A stretch of DNA of 64,000 bases from Corynebacterium sp. (GCF_030532965.1 NZ_JAUNKC010000002.1:83013-147012), one strand, 5' to 3'. Shown: positions 27,344 to 36,082, counted from the first letter of the stretch. A program made the numbers and translations. The notes: generated by a model not told the origin, from the letters alone.

Positions 27344-30031
27344 TTAATCTGCAAAGGGGTCCTGCACACCGCCGGTGGTCGGACCCGCCGGAGGTTTCGT
27401 ATTCGGATCAGGTCTCTCGGCCGCGTCCGACTGCGATTGTTGCCCACCGAATCCCGACGAACCGCCGAAAGGTCCGCTCTTCGTCCGCGGCGTATCACCA
27501 CCGTGTGGCTTTACGACGCCACCGGGCCGAACGTCCACCCCATCACCGAATGGATCGGCGGCACTTCCTGGGGCTTCCACCACCGCGCCGACCGCAGCAG
27601 TCGGGGCTGGTGGCGCAACCTTTTCGAAGAAATCCGGGGCCTTTTCGGTTATCTCCTGGGACATGCGCTGTAATTCTTCGTTGCTGATATTGTGATCGAC
27701 GATAACCAAAACCTGCCCCCGGTTCTCGTCCTGCGGGTTGCCGAACAACACCCAGTTTCCGCGCAACGCCAGCGGCAACCGGGCGGCTTCCCCGATCTGT
27801 GTGCCAGTACCGGCAATCGCCGGGCTATCAGCGGTGACAGCATAGGCGGCGGTGAAGGGGTTGAGGTCCCGGCCGACGGTTATCTCTTTGCCCGCCAGCA
27901 CCACCCGGCGCGGCTGCGGGGTTACGCCGGTTGTGTTTAAGACAACGGATTCATAGTCGAGCTGAACCCGGCCGCCGGTGTCTTCGCGCACAAGGGTGCC
28001 GTCTGGCGTGCGGGTTACCGGGAAGCTGTATCCGTGCAGTTTCGTACCCACCAAAACACCGGTGATGTGTTTGATGATGTACAAAATAGCCAATGGAATC
28101 AGGATTCCCAGCAGGATGGCGATGACGAGAACCGCCACGAATACCGGTGGATTCACGGGCGCACGCATGCTGCCGCGCATTTCCACGGGTACTTCGCCGC
28201 TGGCGTTGTCTTCCAATGCCATCATTTTCACCACCGCGTCGAATGCCAGTGGGCCGTCCCGGAGCGAGTCGACGGTTATGGTGAGCGGCAATTCGCCGCG
28301 ATCGCCTTCCTTCAGCAGCAGGGCGGAATCAGCACTATTGTGTTTTGCGGCAAAGTTTAGCGCGCCAACATTATCCGGGGCGGTTAGGTTTTCTTTGATT
28401 CCCGCCGGATCAATCCAGAGCTTTCCGGGCCCTTCGACGGGGATGGTGATGGTGGTTTCTTTTTCTTCCACCGCAAAATTAACGACACGTGGGGCTTTAG
28501 GCAGGTGAGCTGGCGAAATGACTATCGGGTATCGCGCCACCACCGGCGATAACTCGGTGCCGGGTGTATCCCCCACGCCGCGCGTGGTGATGGTGGTGCT
28601 TAAAACGATCTCACCCGTGGTGGGTTCGGTGACCTCAGCCAGGGCGAATTCCACCGCTTTGCCGTCCACAATCGGCTGCGGTTGTCCCATAGCGACTGGT
28701 TCGCCGTTAGCTGGCACAAATTGTGCCGAGATCAATGCGTCACCGTCGAGCGCCCGGGGTTGCCCATGCCGATCGACCAGCGTGGCGTGCAGCGTGTCGT
28801 TGGTGGATAAACCCACTGTCTTGGTGTTGCTTAATTCCTTGACAACGGTGTTGAGACCAGGGAATATCTGCATTTTGGCGCTATAATAGGTGGTCTTTTC
28901 CCCGTGGGTTTTATAGCCGAACGCCCACTTGCCCGCCCAATCATCGTCCTTGGCCTTTTCCATGGAAATATCGACCATTCCAGGCACACTGGCGCCGAGT
29001 TCAGCCTCGATCGTGGCACCATTCACAGTGTGCTTGGGGGTTGTTAGTTCCAGCGTTTCTCCGCTTGGTGTTACCAGAACCGGAATTAAAGTCCCATCGG
29101 GTACCACTTCTTCGGGCTGGGAGGAGATGCGCACCTCGGTGATGGAATTGTCCAGCACGAATGCCAGTTGGCTGTGGGTATCGCCTCGATGTTCCACGGA
29201 GGCGGAATCTGGAAGCAACGAACGAAACGCAGCGAATAGTCCCGCCGGGTTCGATTCCGCATTGAAGAACGCCCCGTTGGCTTCCTCCCCTGCCGCGCAT
29301 TCATTGCCTTCGGCCATCGACCGCAGCAATTGTTCCGGGGAGTCTTCGCCAGCGGGGATTAAGCCGACGGTGAATAGTTGGACACCGGCGTCGCGAGCTT
29401 TCGATACCACACCATTCTCGCTGCACACCGCCTCCCGGGCAGCAACGTCCGCTTGGCTGTCGCCCGGAACTGTGAGCAAACCGTCAGTGAAGAACAGGAT
29501 GCTGCGGCACGTATCTGGATCGGGTTGCGCCGCAATATCGGCAAGCGCGCCATCAAGCGCGACCCCGTAATTGGTGTAGAGGTCATTGTTGCGGTTTTCA
29601 AAACCAGAGATTGCTGTATCCAGCGCGGCGGGATTCTTCGACACGTTGGTCCATTCCCCGTAGGTTTCGGGGTTGGAACGATACCCCTCGCCGAAGCCTG
29701 CGAGTTTGACGTTAATGTCCGCGTCGATGTCGGCTGCGGATTTCCCGAGTTGAGCCACCAAATCCTCAACCGCAGCCACCCGAATGTTTTTCGGGTCCGA
29801 TGCAGGTCCGCCGTTATGTCCCCGCAGGGAGGCCGACTCGTCGATGACGAAGATGATGTCCGCCTTTTTCTTGGTGGCGATACATGAATTCAGCCGTTCC
29901 AGATTGCGGGCACCAGTTTCGGAAACGTTGTTCTGCTGCGCGAATGCGGCTGGGGCCGCGACAAGCCCGGTGAGGACAGCGGTGGCTATAACTCCTATGG
30001 TTTTGTAAACGGCGTTACCAAAGTTTTTCAC
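27344..30031 (-). CDS. Secreted, membrane-anchored vWA domain protein
   Basis: 895 residues. A Sec signal peptide (about 1-31, ending AAPAAFAQ) precedes an extracytoplasmic vWA domain (about 55-255). Its perfect MIDAS is FVIDESAS, with FFTDGLLTVPG as the later strand. Beta-rich modules follow to about 620, then one membrane helix (VFVAVLVIAILLGILIPLAI, about 635). The cytoplasmic tail of about 240 residues contains DPFGDGVD and ends GGVQDPFAD. The protein therefore spans from the periplasm-like space to the cytosol, suited to sensing or pulling across the membrane. The GTG start follows AGGA. Homologous vWA proteins accompany FtsZ-like proteins in predicted membrane-remodelling systems. Confidence 0.75.
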   Translation of the reverse strand: MKNFGNAVYKTIGVIATAVLTGLVAAPAAFAQQNNVSETGARNLERLNSCIATKKKADIIFVIDESASLRGHNGGPASDPKNIRVAAVEDLVAQLGKSAADIDADINVKLAGFGEGYRSNPETYGEWTNVSKNPAALDTAISGFENRNNDLYTNYGVALDGALADIAAQPDPDTCRSILFFTDGLLTVPGDSQADVAAREAVCSENGVVSKARDAGVQLFTVGLIPAGEDSPEQLLRSMAEGNECAAGEEANGAFFNAESNPAGLFAAFRSLLPDSASVEHRGDTHSQLAFVLDNSITEVRISSQPEEVVPDGTLIPVLVTPSGETLELTTPKHTVNGATIEAELGASVPGMVDISMEKAKDDDWAGKWAFGYKTHGEKTTYYSAKMQIFPGLNTVVKELSNTKTVGLSTNDTLHATLVDRHGQPRALDGDALISAQFVPANGEPVAMGQPQPIVDGKAVEFALAEVTEPTTGEIVLSTTITTRGVGDTPGTELSPVVARYPIVISPAHLPKAPRVVNFAVEEKETTITIPVEGPGKLWIDPAGIKENLTAPDNVGALNFAAKHNSADSALLLKEGDRGELPLTITVDSLRDGPLAFDAVVKMMALEDNASGEVPVEMRGSMRAPVNPPVFVAVLVIAILLGILIPLAILYIIKHITGVLVGTKLHGYSFPVTRTPDGTLVREDTGGRVQLDYESVVLNTTGVTPQPRRVVLAGKEITVGRDLNPFTAAYAVTADSPAIAGTGTQIGEAARLPLALRGNWVLFGNPQDENRGQVLVIVDHNISNEELQRMSQEITEKAPDFFEKVAPPAPTAAVGAVVEAPGSAADPFGDGVDVRPGGVVKPHGGDTPRTKSGPFGGSSGFGGQQSQSDAAERPDPNTKPPAGPTTGGVQDPFAD

Positions 30032-30046
30032 AGCGATGTCCTGACG

Positions 30047-30526
30047 TTAGTTTCCGATGGTCTTTGACAGCCAGAGGGCGATCTCAACGGCCGTTATGAT
30101 GACCGCGATGGAACCAAGCGCAAGCGTTGCCCGCACCAAGAGGGTCTGCGTCGGGTTTTCGATATACAGCCCCGCCGCTTTTCGACGATTATCCGCGCCG
30201 ATGTGCAGCCCCAATAAAATAAACCCGGCGATTCCTGCTAAAAACCACCCGATGATCGCCATAATCCGGAAACCATCGTCCGTCGCACTGCCGCCGATGA
30301 TGGGGGCACAAACGGCAAGAACCACGGCTATTCCCGCGCACAGTACCGCCACTATCACAAACGGCCACGGGCCGGTTACCGGCGTGGGTACGCTGCGCGG
30401 CGCTTCAGGCACCTCCCCGAAGCCGCCCGGTGCCCCGGTTCCGAACTCCGTCGTGCCCGATTGGCTGGGTTGGTTGGAACTGAAGGGGTCAAAAGCGGCC
30501 GGACTAGAGCCAAAATTTGTGGACAT
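30047..30526 (-). CDS. Small membrane protein of tubulin/vWA cluster
   Basis: 159 residues from the ATG at 30526, chosen because AGGAGG lies 8 bases upstream; an in-frame start at 30562 is less likely. The N-terminus STNFGSSPAAFDPFSSNQ carries another DPF motif. Three to four membrane helices follow (for example WPFVIVAVLCAGIAVVLAVC, IMAIIGWFLAGIAGFILLGL, ALGSIAVIITAVEIALWLS). Family not recognised. The gene sits 15 bp before the vWA gene. Confidence 0.65.
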   Translation of the reverse strand: MSTNFGSSPAAFDPFSSNQPSQSGTTEFGTGAPGGFGEVPEAPRSVPTPVTGPWPFVIVAVLCAGIAVVLAVCAPIIGGSATDDGFRIMAIIGWFLAGIAGFILLGLHIGADNRRKAAGLYIENPTQTLLVRATLALGSIAVIITAVEIALWLSKTIGN

Positions 30527-30600
30527 CCTGGAGTCCTCCTTGCGACGGAACCCTCGTTGCACGGGGTTACCTGTGGTTTTCCTAACTGACCGTGAAGCGA

Positions 30601-31128
30601 CTATCGCTTAAAAGAATATCTAAACCGCCCGCTATCGGTGATCATCTGGATGAGGTCAACCCAAACCCACACGAATACGGCTAACAGCATGGGGAGTCCG
30701 ATAAAGCTCAGGAGCACCGTGGCCGTGAGTAAAGCACCAAAGAACCCCAAACAAATCTGAGTTATGGCGATGCTGTAAAAACCCGTGTAGAAATTATGCG
30801 CGCTGGCACCGGATAGGAAGACCCACAATAGTATTGCGATTGTCTTATCTTTGGTCGGCTGCATGGTACCGGGCACGAAACCATACTGGGGCATTAATCC
30901 TGGTTGCGTGTATGTTTGTTCTAGCGGAACCGTACCGTAGGTCGAATCATACATTCCCGGTGTAGAACCGTAAGTGGTTGGGGTTTGATAGGTGGTCGGT
31001 TGCGGGGTATACGCGGCATAGCCGTCAGCGTTGTACGGCTGGCCGGTGCCGTAATAATCGTTATGGGCCGACGCCGGGTTCGGGAATGGGTTTGCCATTG
31101 GATCCGGGGTGTTATTGGGGTTGGTCAT
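30601..31128 (-). CDS. TM2 domain-containing protein, first gene of the cluster
   Basis: 175 residues from the ATG at 31128, which has AAAGGAA at suitable distance. A Tyr/Pro/Asn-rich cytoplasmic tail (about 1-95) begins TNPNNTPDPMANPFPNP and so contains an NPF motif. The TM2 domain follows (KTIAILLWVFLSGASAHNFY, then ITQICLGFFGALL and LAVFVWVWVDLIQMI), two helices with a turn plus a third. It is the promoter-proximal gene of the ten-gene block. TM2 proteins are poorly understood; here it is probably another membrane component. Confidence 0.75.
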   Translation of the reverse strand: MTNPNNTPDPMANPFPNPASAHNDYYGTGQPYNADGYAAYTPQPTTYQTPTTYGSTPGMYDSTYGTVPLEQTYTQPGLMPQYGFVPGTMQPTKDKTIAILLWVFLSGASAHNFYTGFYSIAITQICLGFFGALLTATVLLSFIGLPMLLAVFVWVWVDLIQMITDSGRFRYSFKR

Positions 31129-31365
31129 CGTAGCGTTCCTTTGTTTGTAGCATTGTGCTTTTTCTACACCAGGCAATCTTAAATCTTACCTGCAACATGA
31201 CGACCCAAATGGGGTTAGCCTTCCCATTCGTCCGTGCTATGCGGGATAAAACCCCACGTCACGGCGGAAACTGAATGTCCGGTTTCCTCCCCCAACCTCC
31301 CCCGATTTCCGTTAATCAGTAGCACACCCGCCGCACACAGTCTGCGATATACCACCCGGATACGC

Positions 31366-31399
31366 AAAAAACGACACGAGCCACACCGTGGCCGTGTCG
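31366..31399 (-). terminator. Intrinsic terminator after GH76 gene
   Basis: Read on the minus strand, the stem CGACACG-GCCAC / GTGGC-a-CGTGTCG with a 3-base loop is followed by six T, 27 bp past the stop codon. It separates the GH76 gene from the cluster downstream. Confidence 0.8.
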
Positions 31400-31425
31400 C
31401 GTCGACAAGCACAAAGACCGGGCCG

Positions 31426-32592
31426 TTACGCTTCACCCTCAGCTTCAGCGGTCGCTATCCGGGCGGCGGCCTCAAGCAACATCCACCCCGAAAGCTGAAC
31501 CGATAGGTCGCGTTCGTCAATGCGCACCAGGCGAACGTAGTCGGTGATGGTGGATGTGGCGGCTAGGCCGAAATTATGGGGTAGCTTCGCATCGCTGAGC
31601 CAATCAGAGGAGAATACCGGAAGGCCATCGACCTCAAGCCGGTGGTTCCACACGCTTTCGGCGCTGGCCATAACCATCTTCTTAGCCAGTTTCTTCGTGG
31701 CGATATTCGCCTCAGTATCGGCTGGCAGCCGCACCGCAAGGTCGGCTAAGTACCGCACCAGGATACCTTTAAACAATCCGCCGTCGCCGTCGCCGGTGCG
31801 CCAATTGATAACGCCGTTGGCGTTGGCCATTTCTTTGAACACGGCGGCCACCACGGAACGAATATGGGTGAGGTAAATGACGGCATCGTCGGCAGTTTCC
31901 GGAGACTGGCGCAGGTGAAGCGCTAATTCCAGACACGCGCCGATCATGACGCCCTGGCAATACGGGTGGGTGGGTTTGACCATTTCCGGGCCATTCATCG
32001 ACATGCGAATGCCGTCCATGACCAACCCGTTGTCGTCGATAAGCTCGTCGAATACCCAGTCCACCAGGAACCGCGCCTTGGCGATCCGGCCCGTGCGCGC
32101 CATCATGATCGCAGCCGGGCCGTTGGTGGGAACGTTAAAGAAAGTCTCCCCCACCCGCCACGGCAGAACCGCCGTAACCGGATCGATTCCGTCCAGGATA
32201 TTTTCTTCCAGCACTTTGAGGTATTTGCGCTTGGTTTTCCCCGGATACAGGACTTCCGACGCGCGGTTTAAGGCGAGGGCAAGCCACAGTTTGTCGTCGT
32301 AGTAGTTATTGCGGGTGAATTGCCCGAAATTGCGCAACCGGATTCCCCGGATGGTTTCTTTGATCCGAATCTTGCGGGCTTTGGAGGGACGCCTGTGCGC
32401 GGCGTCGATCAAACAATCGAGGTAGTGCGCTTGCCACCAGTAATGCCACCGGTAGAAGAGTTTTTCCTTAGTGTGTGGCGGCCACGCGGCTACCGCGAGA
32501 TTGGTTCGGGGCAATCCCCATAACCTGCTGGCATGACGCTCGTTAATCGCGGATTCTGCCAGGTCAGCCCGGTGCAGCCACATCTCGTTCAC
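31426..32592 (-). CDS. Glycoside hydrolase family 76-like protein
   Basis: 388 residues, no signal peptide seen. GH76 hallmarks include NNYYDDKLWLALALNRA (paired Asp of the alpha-1,6-mannanase active site), WRVGETFFNVPTNGPAAIMM and YCQGVMIGACLELA. The fold is an alpha/alpha barrel. GH76 enzymes act on alpha-1,6-mannan. Corynebacteria make lipomannan-type glycans, so a role in cell-envelope mannan turnover or a transglycosylation is plausible. The lack of an export signal is odd for that and leaves a cytosolic role open. GTG start at 32592; the ATG at 32583 is an alternative. Confidence 0.75.
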   Translation of the reverse strand: MNEMWLHRADLAESAINERHASRLWGLPRTNLAVAAWPPHTKEKLFYRWHYWWQAHYLDCLIDAAHRRPSKARKIRIKETIRGIRLRNFGQFTRNNYYDDKLWLALALNRASEVLYPGKTKRKYLKVLEENILDGIDPVTAVLPWRVGETFFNVPTNGPAAIMMARTGRIAKARFLVDWVFDELIDDNGLVMDGIRMSMNGPEMVKPTHPYCQGVMIGACLELALHLRQSPETADDAVIYLTHIRSVVAAVFKEMANANGVINWRTGDGDGGLFKGILVRYLADLAVRLPADTEANIATKKLAKKMVMASAESVWNHRLEVDGLPVFSSDWLSDAKLPHNFGLAATSTITDYVRLVRIDERDLSVQLSGWMLLEAAARIATAEAEGEA

Positions 32593-32667
32593 TTAAGGTT
32601 CACTCCGCTTCGCGTCATGGATTTTTCTAGCCTTTTGAAGATTATAACGTACAGATAACAACGTTTA

Positions 32668-33345
32668 TTACATCCACGCATGCGAAAGATCGGCATGTTG
32701 CCTAATCCATGCGTGCATGGCTATTCCCGCCGCGACCCCCGCGTTGATGGAACGCGTGGAACCAAATTGGGCAATAGAGCAGGTCATGCTGGCATTATCC
32801 TGGGCTTGCTGCGTCACGCCCGGCCCCTCCTGGCCGAACAGCAGGAGGCATTTTTCCGGCAACGTGGCAGTTTCTAAGGGGACGCTGCCCGGCGTGTTAT
32901 CGATAGCGACGATAGTCAGCCCGTGTTCCGCAGCCCACGCTACCACCGAATCAGTATCAGGGTGGTGCATGAGATGCTGGTACCGATCGGTCACCATCGC
33001 GCCGCGCCGATTCCACCGTTTCTTCCCTACGATATGCACGGTATCCACGGCGAACGCATTGGCGGTACGTACCACGGTTCCGATATTGGCGTCGTTTTCA
33101 AAATTCTCGATCGCGATGTGCAACGCGTGCCGCCGGGTGTCAATATCCGCCACGATCGCTTCCCGACGCCAATACCGGTAGGCATCCACCACATTGCGCC
33201 GGTCCCCGTGTTCCAGCAGTTCTGGATCATAACGTGGATCGGTAGGGATCGGTTGATCTGGGTGTTCTTCCCGCCACGGACCCACGCCGTGCCGCCCGGC
33301 ACCCCATTCGGTAGGGCCAGCTGCCTCGTGATCGTTTTCTGCCAT
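32668..33345 (-). CDS. TrmH family (SpoU) RNA 2'-O-methyltransferase
   Basis: 225 residues. SPOUT motifs are present: ENFENDANIGTVVRTANAFA (motif 1 with Asn and Arg), LLFGQEGPGVTQQ (motif 2) and IAQFGSTRSINAGVAAGIAM (motif 3, SAM-binding knot). It methylates a ribose in tRNA or rRNA; the target is not decided by sequence. The N-terminus of about 60 residues before the domain is polar. The start shares one base with the pyrE stop (TAATG), so the two are translationally coupled, an arrangement that I recall as common in corynebacteria. Confidence 0.88.
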   Translation of the reverse strand: MAENDHEAAGPTEWGAGRHGVGPWREEHPDQPIPTDPRYDPELLEHGDRRNVVDAYRYWRREAIVADIDTRRHALHIAIENFENDANIGTVVRTANAFAVDTVHIVGKKRWNRRGAMVTDRYQHLMHHPDTDSVVAWAAEHGLTIVAIDNTPGSVPLETATLPEKCLLLFGQEGPGVTQQAQDNASMTCSIAQFGSTRSINAGVAAGIAMHAWIRQHADLSHAWM

Positions 33346-33884
33346 TACAGTCCGAGATCCTCAAGGCCGATGAGGTACCGGTATTCCAAGCCTTCGGCGG
33401 CGATCACGTCGTCCGCCCCGGTTGCCCGATCCACAACGGTGGCGATTCCAACCACCTCTGCGCCGATCTCACGCAGCGCCGCGACTGCGGTCAGCGGGGA
33501 ATTTCCGGTGGTCGTGGTGTCCTCTACCACCAGCACCTTTTTGCCCACCACGTCCGGGCCCTCCACGCGGCGCTGCATTCCGTGCTTTTTCGCTTCTTTG
33601 CGCACGACAAACGCGTCGATGGCGCGGCCGTCGGCGTGCATGATTGCGGTTGCTACCGGGTCAGCGCCTAGCGTCAACCCGCCCACGGCCACGTAATCCC
33701 AATCCGCGGTCAGTTCCCGCAGCAGCTCACCAATAAGACGGGATGCTTCGTGGTGCAAGGTAGCCCGCCGCAGGTCAACATAATAATCCGCTTCCATGCC
33801 GGACGATAAGGTGACCTTGCCGTGCACTACCGCCAGGTCTTTAATCAATTGGGCGAGCTGGGCTTTTTTGGACTGATTCAGCAT
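33345..33884 (-). CDS. pyrE: Orotate phosphoribosyltransferase
   Basis: 179 residues. It transfers orotate onto PRPP to give OMP, step five of pyrimidine synthesis. It has the type I PRTase PRPP-binding motif VLVVEDTTTTGNSPLTAV, the substrate segment YYVDLRRATLHHEASRLIGE and the flexible loop with VVRKEAKKHGMQRRVEG. It is coupled to the downstream methyltransferase gene and preceded by a separate minus-strand gene 67 bp away. Confidence 0.93.
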   Translation of the reverse strand: MLNQSKKAQLAQLIKDLAVVHGKVTLSSGMEADYYVDLRRATLHHEASRLIGELLRELTADWDYVAVGGLTLGADPVATAIMHADGRAIDAFVVRKEAKKHGMQRRVEGPDVVGKKVLVVEDTTTTGNSPLTAVAALREIGAEVVGIATVVDRATGADDVIAAEGLEYRYLIGLEDLGL

Positions 33885-33951
33885 CTTGTGGTTCTTTCCG
33901 GTGGTCGGGGTTGGGTAACACCTGTTCGGCGCAGGCTAACTGTCGGGTAGT

Positions 33952-35163
33952 TTAGTCTGTTTCCGGGGTGTCGTTAAATATGTGGGCGGGATGGGTTGGT
34001 TCGCGCAGTATCCGGGTTCCGTGGTAGTTGGATTGCCGTTTCTGAAGATCATCGGCGATCGGGGTCACGTCGTCCGCCCCGATCTCGTGGGGAATTACCA
34101 CGCCCCGCATGTCGCCGCGCACCCGGGTTGGCAGCACGACGTGCTCTTCCTTCGGTTTTATGGTGGGAATGAGCTTCAGCGGCGTGGGTTCGATCGGTTC
34201 TTCGTCGCAGAACGCGACCGTCGGCATCACTCGAGTGGGGTCCGCATCGGAGTAATTGAGAAGTTCAGCTGGTTGATCGGGCGGCAGCACGCACGCAGAA
34301 TCCGCCAGGAGCACCAACGGATCGAGCATGGCGTCCCAATCGTGATTGCTGCTGTTTTTCTGGGTTTGCGCCAGCACCCAATTGGCCTCCGCCCATACGG
34401 CGACGACGGTTTCCGGCAGGGCTGCCAGCGCGGTTGTCACCCGATTGTCGATAAATCGTTGGCCAACGCCGGGTTCGGTGGCAAAAATGTCGAAATCCGC
34501 CACCGATTGGATTTTAACGAGGTCGTCGGTGGGGTGCGCGGTGCTGCCTGCACGAAGCGCGACGATGACCTCGTTGCTGATTGCTTTTCGACGAATCGCC
34601 AGCACCGGGTTCCCCTGCACATCCGCAAGATGAACCTCGTACCCGCCGACCATGCCGCTGACAACGTCTTTGGCCACCAAGCCAGCTGCGGTTATCCCCC
34701 GAGACCATTCGTCGCTTAAAAAAGAATCTGATTTGCTGTAATCGAAATTGTGGTGATGCGCCCACAGCCGCCGCCGTTTCCGGTTCTGCCCCAATAGCCC
34801 CGCCAGGCTGCTGCGCATAGCGGCTTTTTGTTCCGGCTCAGACGCGACATTTTGGTGCTGCTTCTCTCCGAAGCCCGCAGGCTCAGCCTCGGCATCGCCT
34901 CCGGCTTCCACAGGTGCTGGCTCAGCAACACCCGATTCCGCAATCTCGAATTCCGCCTGCTGAGCTGTGCGTTCGACCGTGTCTATCCCGGCATCTTCGT
35001 CGTCATCATCGCTGCGCGTTTCCCCGGCGAAGCCGGAGCTTTCGGCGGCAGGCGCTACTTGCGCCTGGGCATCCGCAGTGCGACTCATGGGGGTGCGGCG
35101 CGATTCCATTAGCAATAATGCCACCCCCAAACCTGCGCATATCGCAGCGATTAGGAAGATCAT
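33952..35163 (-). CDS. Uncharacterised N-terminally anchored protein
   Basis: 403 residues, not recognised. An N-terminal hydrophobic helix (FLIAAICAGLGVALLLM) acts as signal anchor. A very acidic, Ala/Glu-rich linker (about 40-105) and a basic patch NRKRRRLWAHHHNF follow. A mixed alpha/beta domain (about 130-300) and a Pro-rich C-terminal tail make up the rest. No catalytic motif is evident. The CDS is cytosol- or surface-facing depending on anchor orientation. The word GCTTTTCGAC lies at 34583. Confidence 0.55.
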   Translation of the reverse strand: MIFLIAAICAGLGVALLLMESRRTPMSRTADAQAQVAPAAESSGFAGETRSDDDDEDAGIDTVERTAQQAEFEIAESGVAEPAPVEAGGDAEAEPAGFGEKQHQNVASEPEQKAAMRSSLAGLLGQNRKRRRLWAHHHNFDYSKSDSFLSDEWSRGITAAGLVAKDVVSGMVGGYEVHLADVQGNPVLAIRRKAISNEVIVALRAGSTAHPTDDLVKIQSVADFDIFATEPGVGQRFIDNRVTTALAALPETVVAVWAEANWVLAQTQKNSSNHDWDAMLDPLVLLADSACVLPPDQPAELLNYSDADPTRVMPTVAFCDEEPIEPTPLKLIPTIKPKEEHVVLPTRVRGDMRGVVIPHEIGADDVTPIADDLQKRQSNYHGTRILREPTHPAHIFNDTPETD

Positions 35164-35192
35164 GCTCTTAGTCTAAGTCAGGGGTCTAACAT

Positions 35193-35229
35193 GGCACCAA
35201 CAGATTTATCTGAATGTTGGTGCCTTTTT
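35193..35229 (+). terminator. Intrinsic terminator oriented for plus-strand transcription
   Basis: The perfect 10-bp stem GGCACCAACA / TGTTGGTGCC with a 12-base loop is followed directly by TTTTT on the plus strand. Both flanking genes are on the minus strand, so the transcript that it ends is not explained. On the minus strand there is no T-run after the stem. Confidence 0.75.
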
Positions 35230-35245
35230 AGGCTTCCCCCATAGT

Positions 35246-36082
35246 TTAAAAGCCGCGTTCTACCGGATTGCGGGGATTTGCGCACCACTGCGACCAGCCG
35301 CCGATGTAATGGCGTGGGGTTCCAATTCCCGCCAGATTCATCGCGGCGATCACCTGCGCCGAATGGTTTCCGGAACCCGAATACACGATCGCGTCCGATA
35401 CGGTGTGCTCGGTTATGCCGTGCGACAGGAAGATTTCGCGCAGCTCATCGGGGGTTTTAAAGGTGTAATCGGGGTTGAGGACTTCCCGGGTTGGGATATT
35501 GACCGCGCCTGGGATGTGTCCTGCTTTCAGGTCTAAGAATTCTTTCCGCCCTGCGAACCGATTGGGTTCCCGGGCGTCGATAAGCACCCCCGCATACGCC
35601 TTTACGTCCTCGATGGTTGCGGTGGGCATTCCGCCCAAGACGGGGGACGTTCCTTCCAGGACGCGGGGGTTACCCGGCCCACCGATGGTGCTAAAACCTG
35701 CGGTTTCCCAGGCTCCTTGCCCACCGTCCAAGATGCGCACGTTTGATACGCCCGCCCATTTCAGAACCCACCAGGCCCGGGCGGCGAAAAGCCCCCGGTT
35801 GTTGTCGTAGACCACCACGTCGCGGTCGTGGGATAGGCCCCAGCGTGTGAACCAACGATCCAAGGTGGATTGGGTGGGCAGGGGATTGCGCCCGGAGGTG
35901 GAGCTGGGCACCGAGGCTAGTGCTTGCGCGGTGTCGCAAAACCTCGCGGTGGGAATGTGCTCGGAATTGTATTGCGCATAGCCACCGCCTTCCAGCGGCG
36001 ACCACAAACTTGCAAGAATAAGTGGTTGGCGACCGGAATTGATCCGTTGTGAGAGTTCGGCTGCGGAAATGGTGACTGTCAT
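35246..36082 (-). CDS. Rhodanese-family sulfurtransferase lacking the catalytic Cys
   Basis: 278 residues with two rhodanese domains, the length of thiosulfate/3-mercaptopyruvate sulfurtransferases. The N-terminal domain has DRDVVVYDNNRGLFAARAWW and the linker LDGGQGAWETAGF. The C-terminal domain has LIDAREPNRFAG, GHIPGAVNIPTRE and the active-site loop region AIVYSGSGNHSAQV. The position of the persulfide-forming cysteine (normally YCGSG) is a serine, codon TCG. Sulfur transfer by the usual mechanism should fail, so the protein may bind sulfane sulfur or act as a regulator. A true function is not deducible. Confidence 0.8.
   Translation of the reverse strand: MTVTISAAELSQRINSGRQPLILASLWSPLEGGGYAQYNSEHIPTARFCDTAQALASVPSSTSGRNPLPTQSTLDRWFTRWGLSHDRDVVVYDNNRGLFAARAWWVLKWAGVSNVRILDGGQGAWETAGFSTIGGPGNPRVLEGTSPVLGGMPTATIEDVKAYAGVLIDAREPNRFAGRKEFLDLKAGHIPGAVNIPTREVLNPDYTFKTPDELREIFLSHGITEHTVSDAIVYSGSGNHSAQVIAAMNLAGIGTPRHYIGGWSQWCANPRNPVERGF

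Noticed and set aside
31129..31425. tRNA or small RNA gene in the gap before the ten-gene cluster
   Set aside because: No cloverleaf was found; the only structure is the terminator at 31366-31399.
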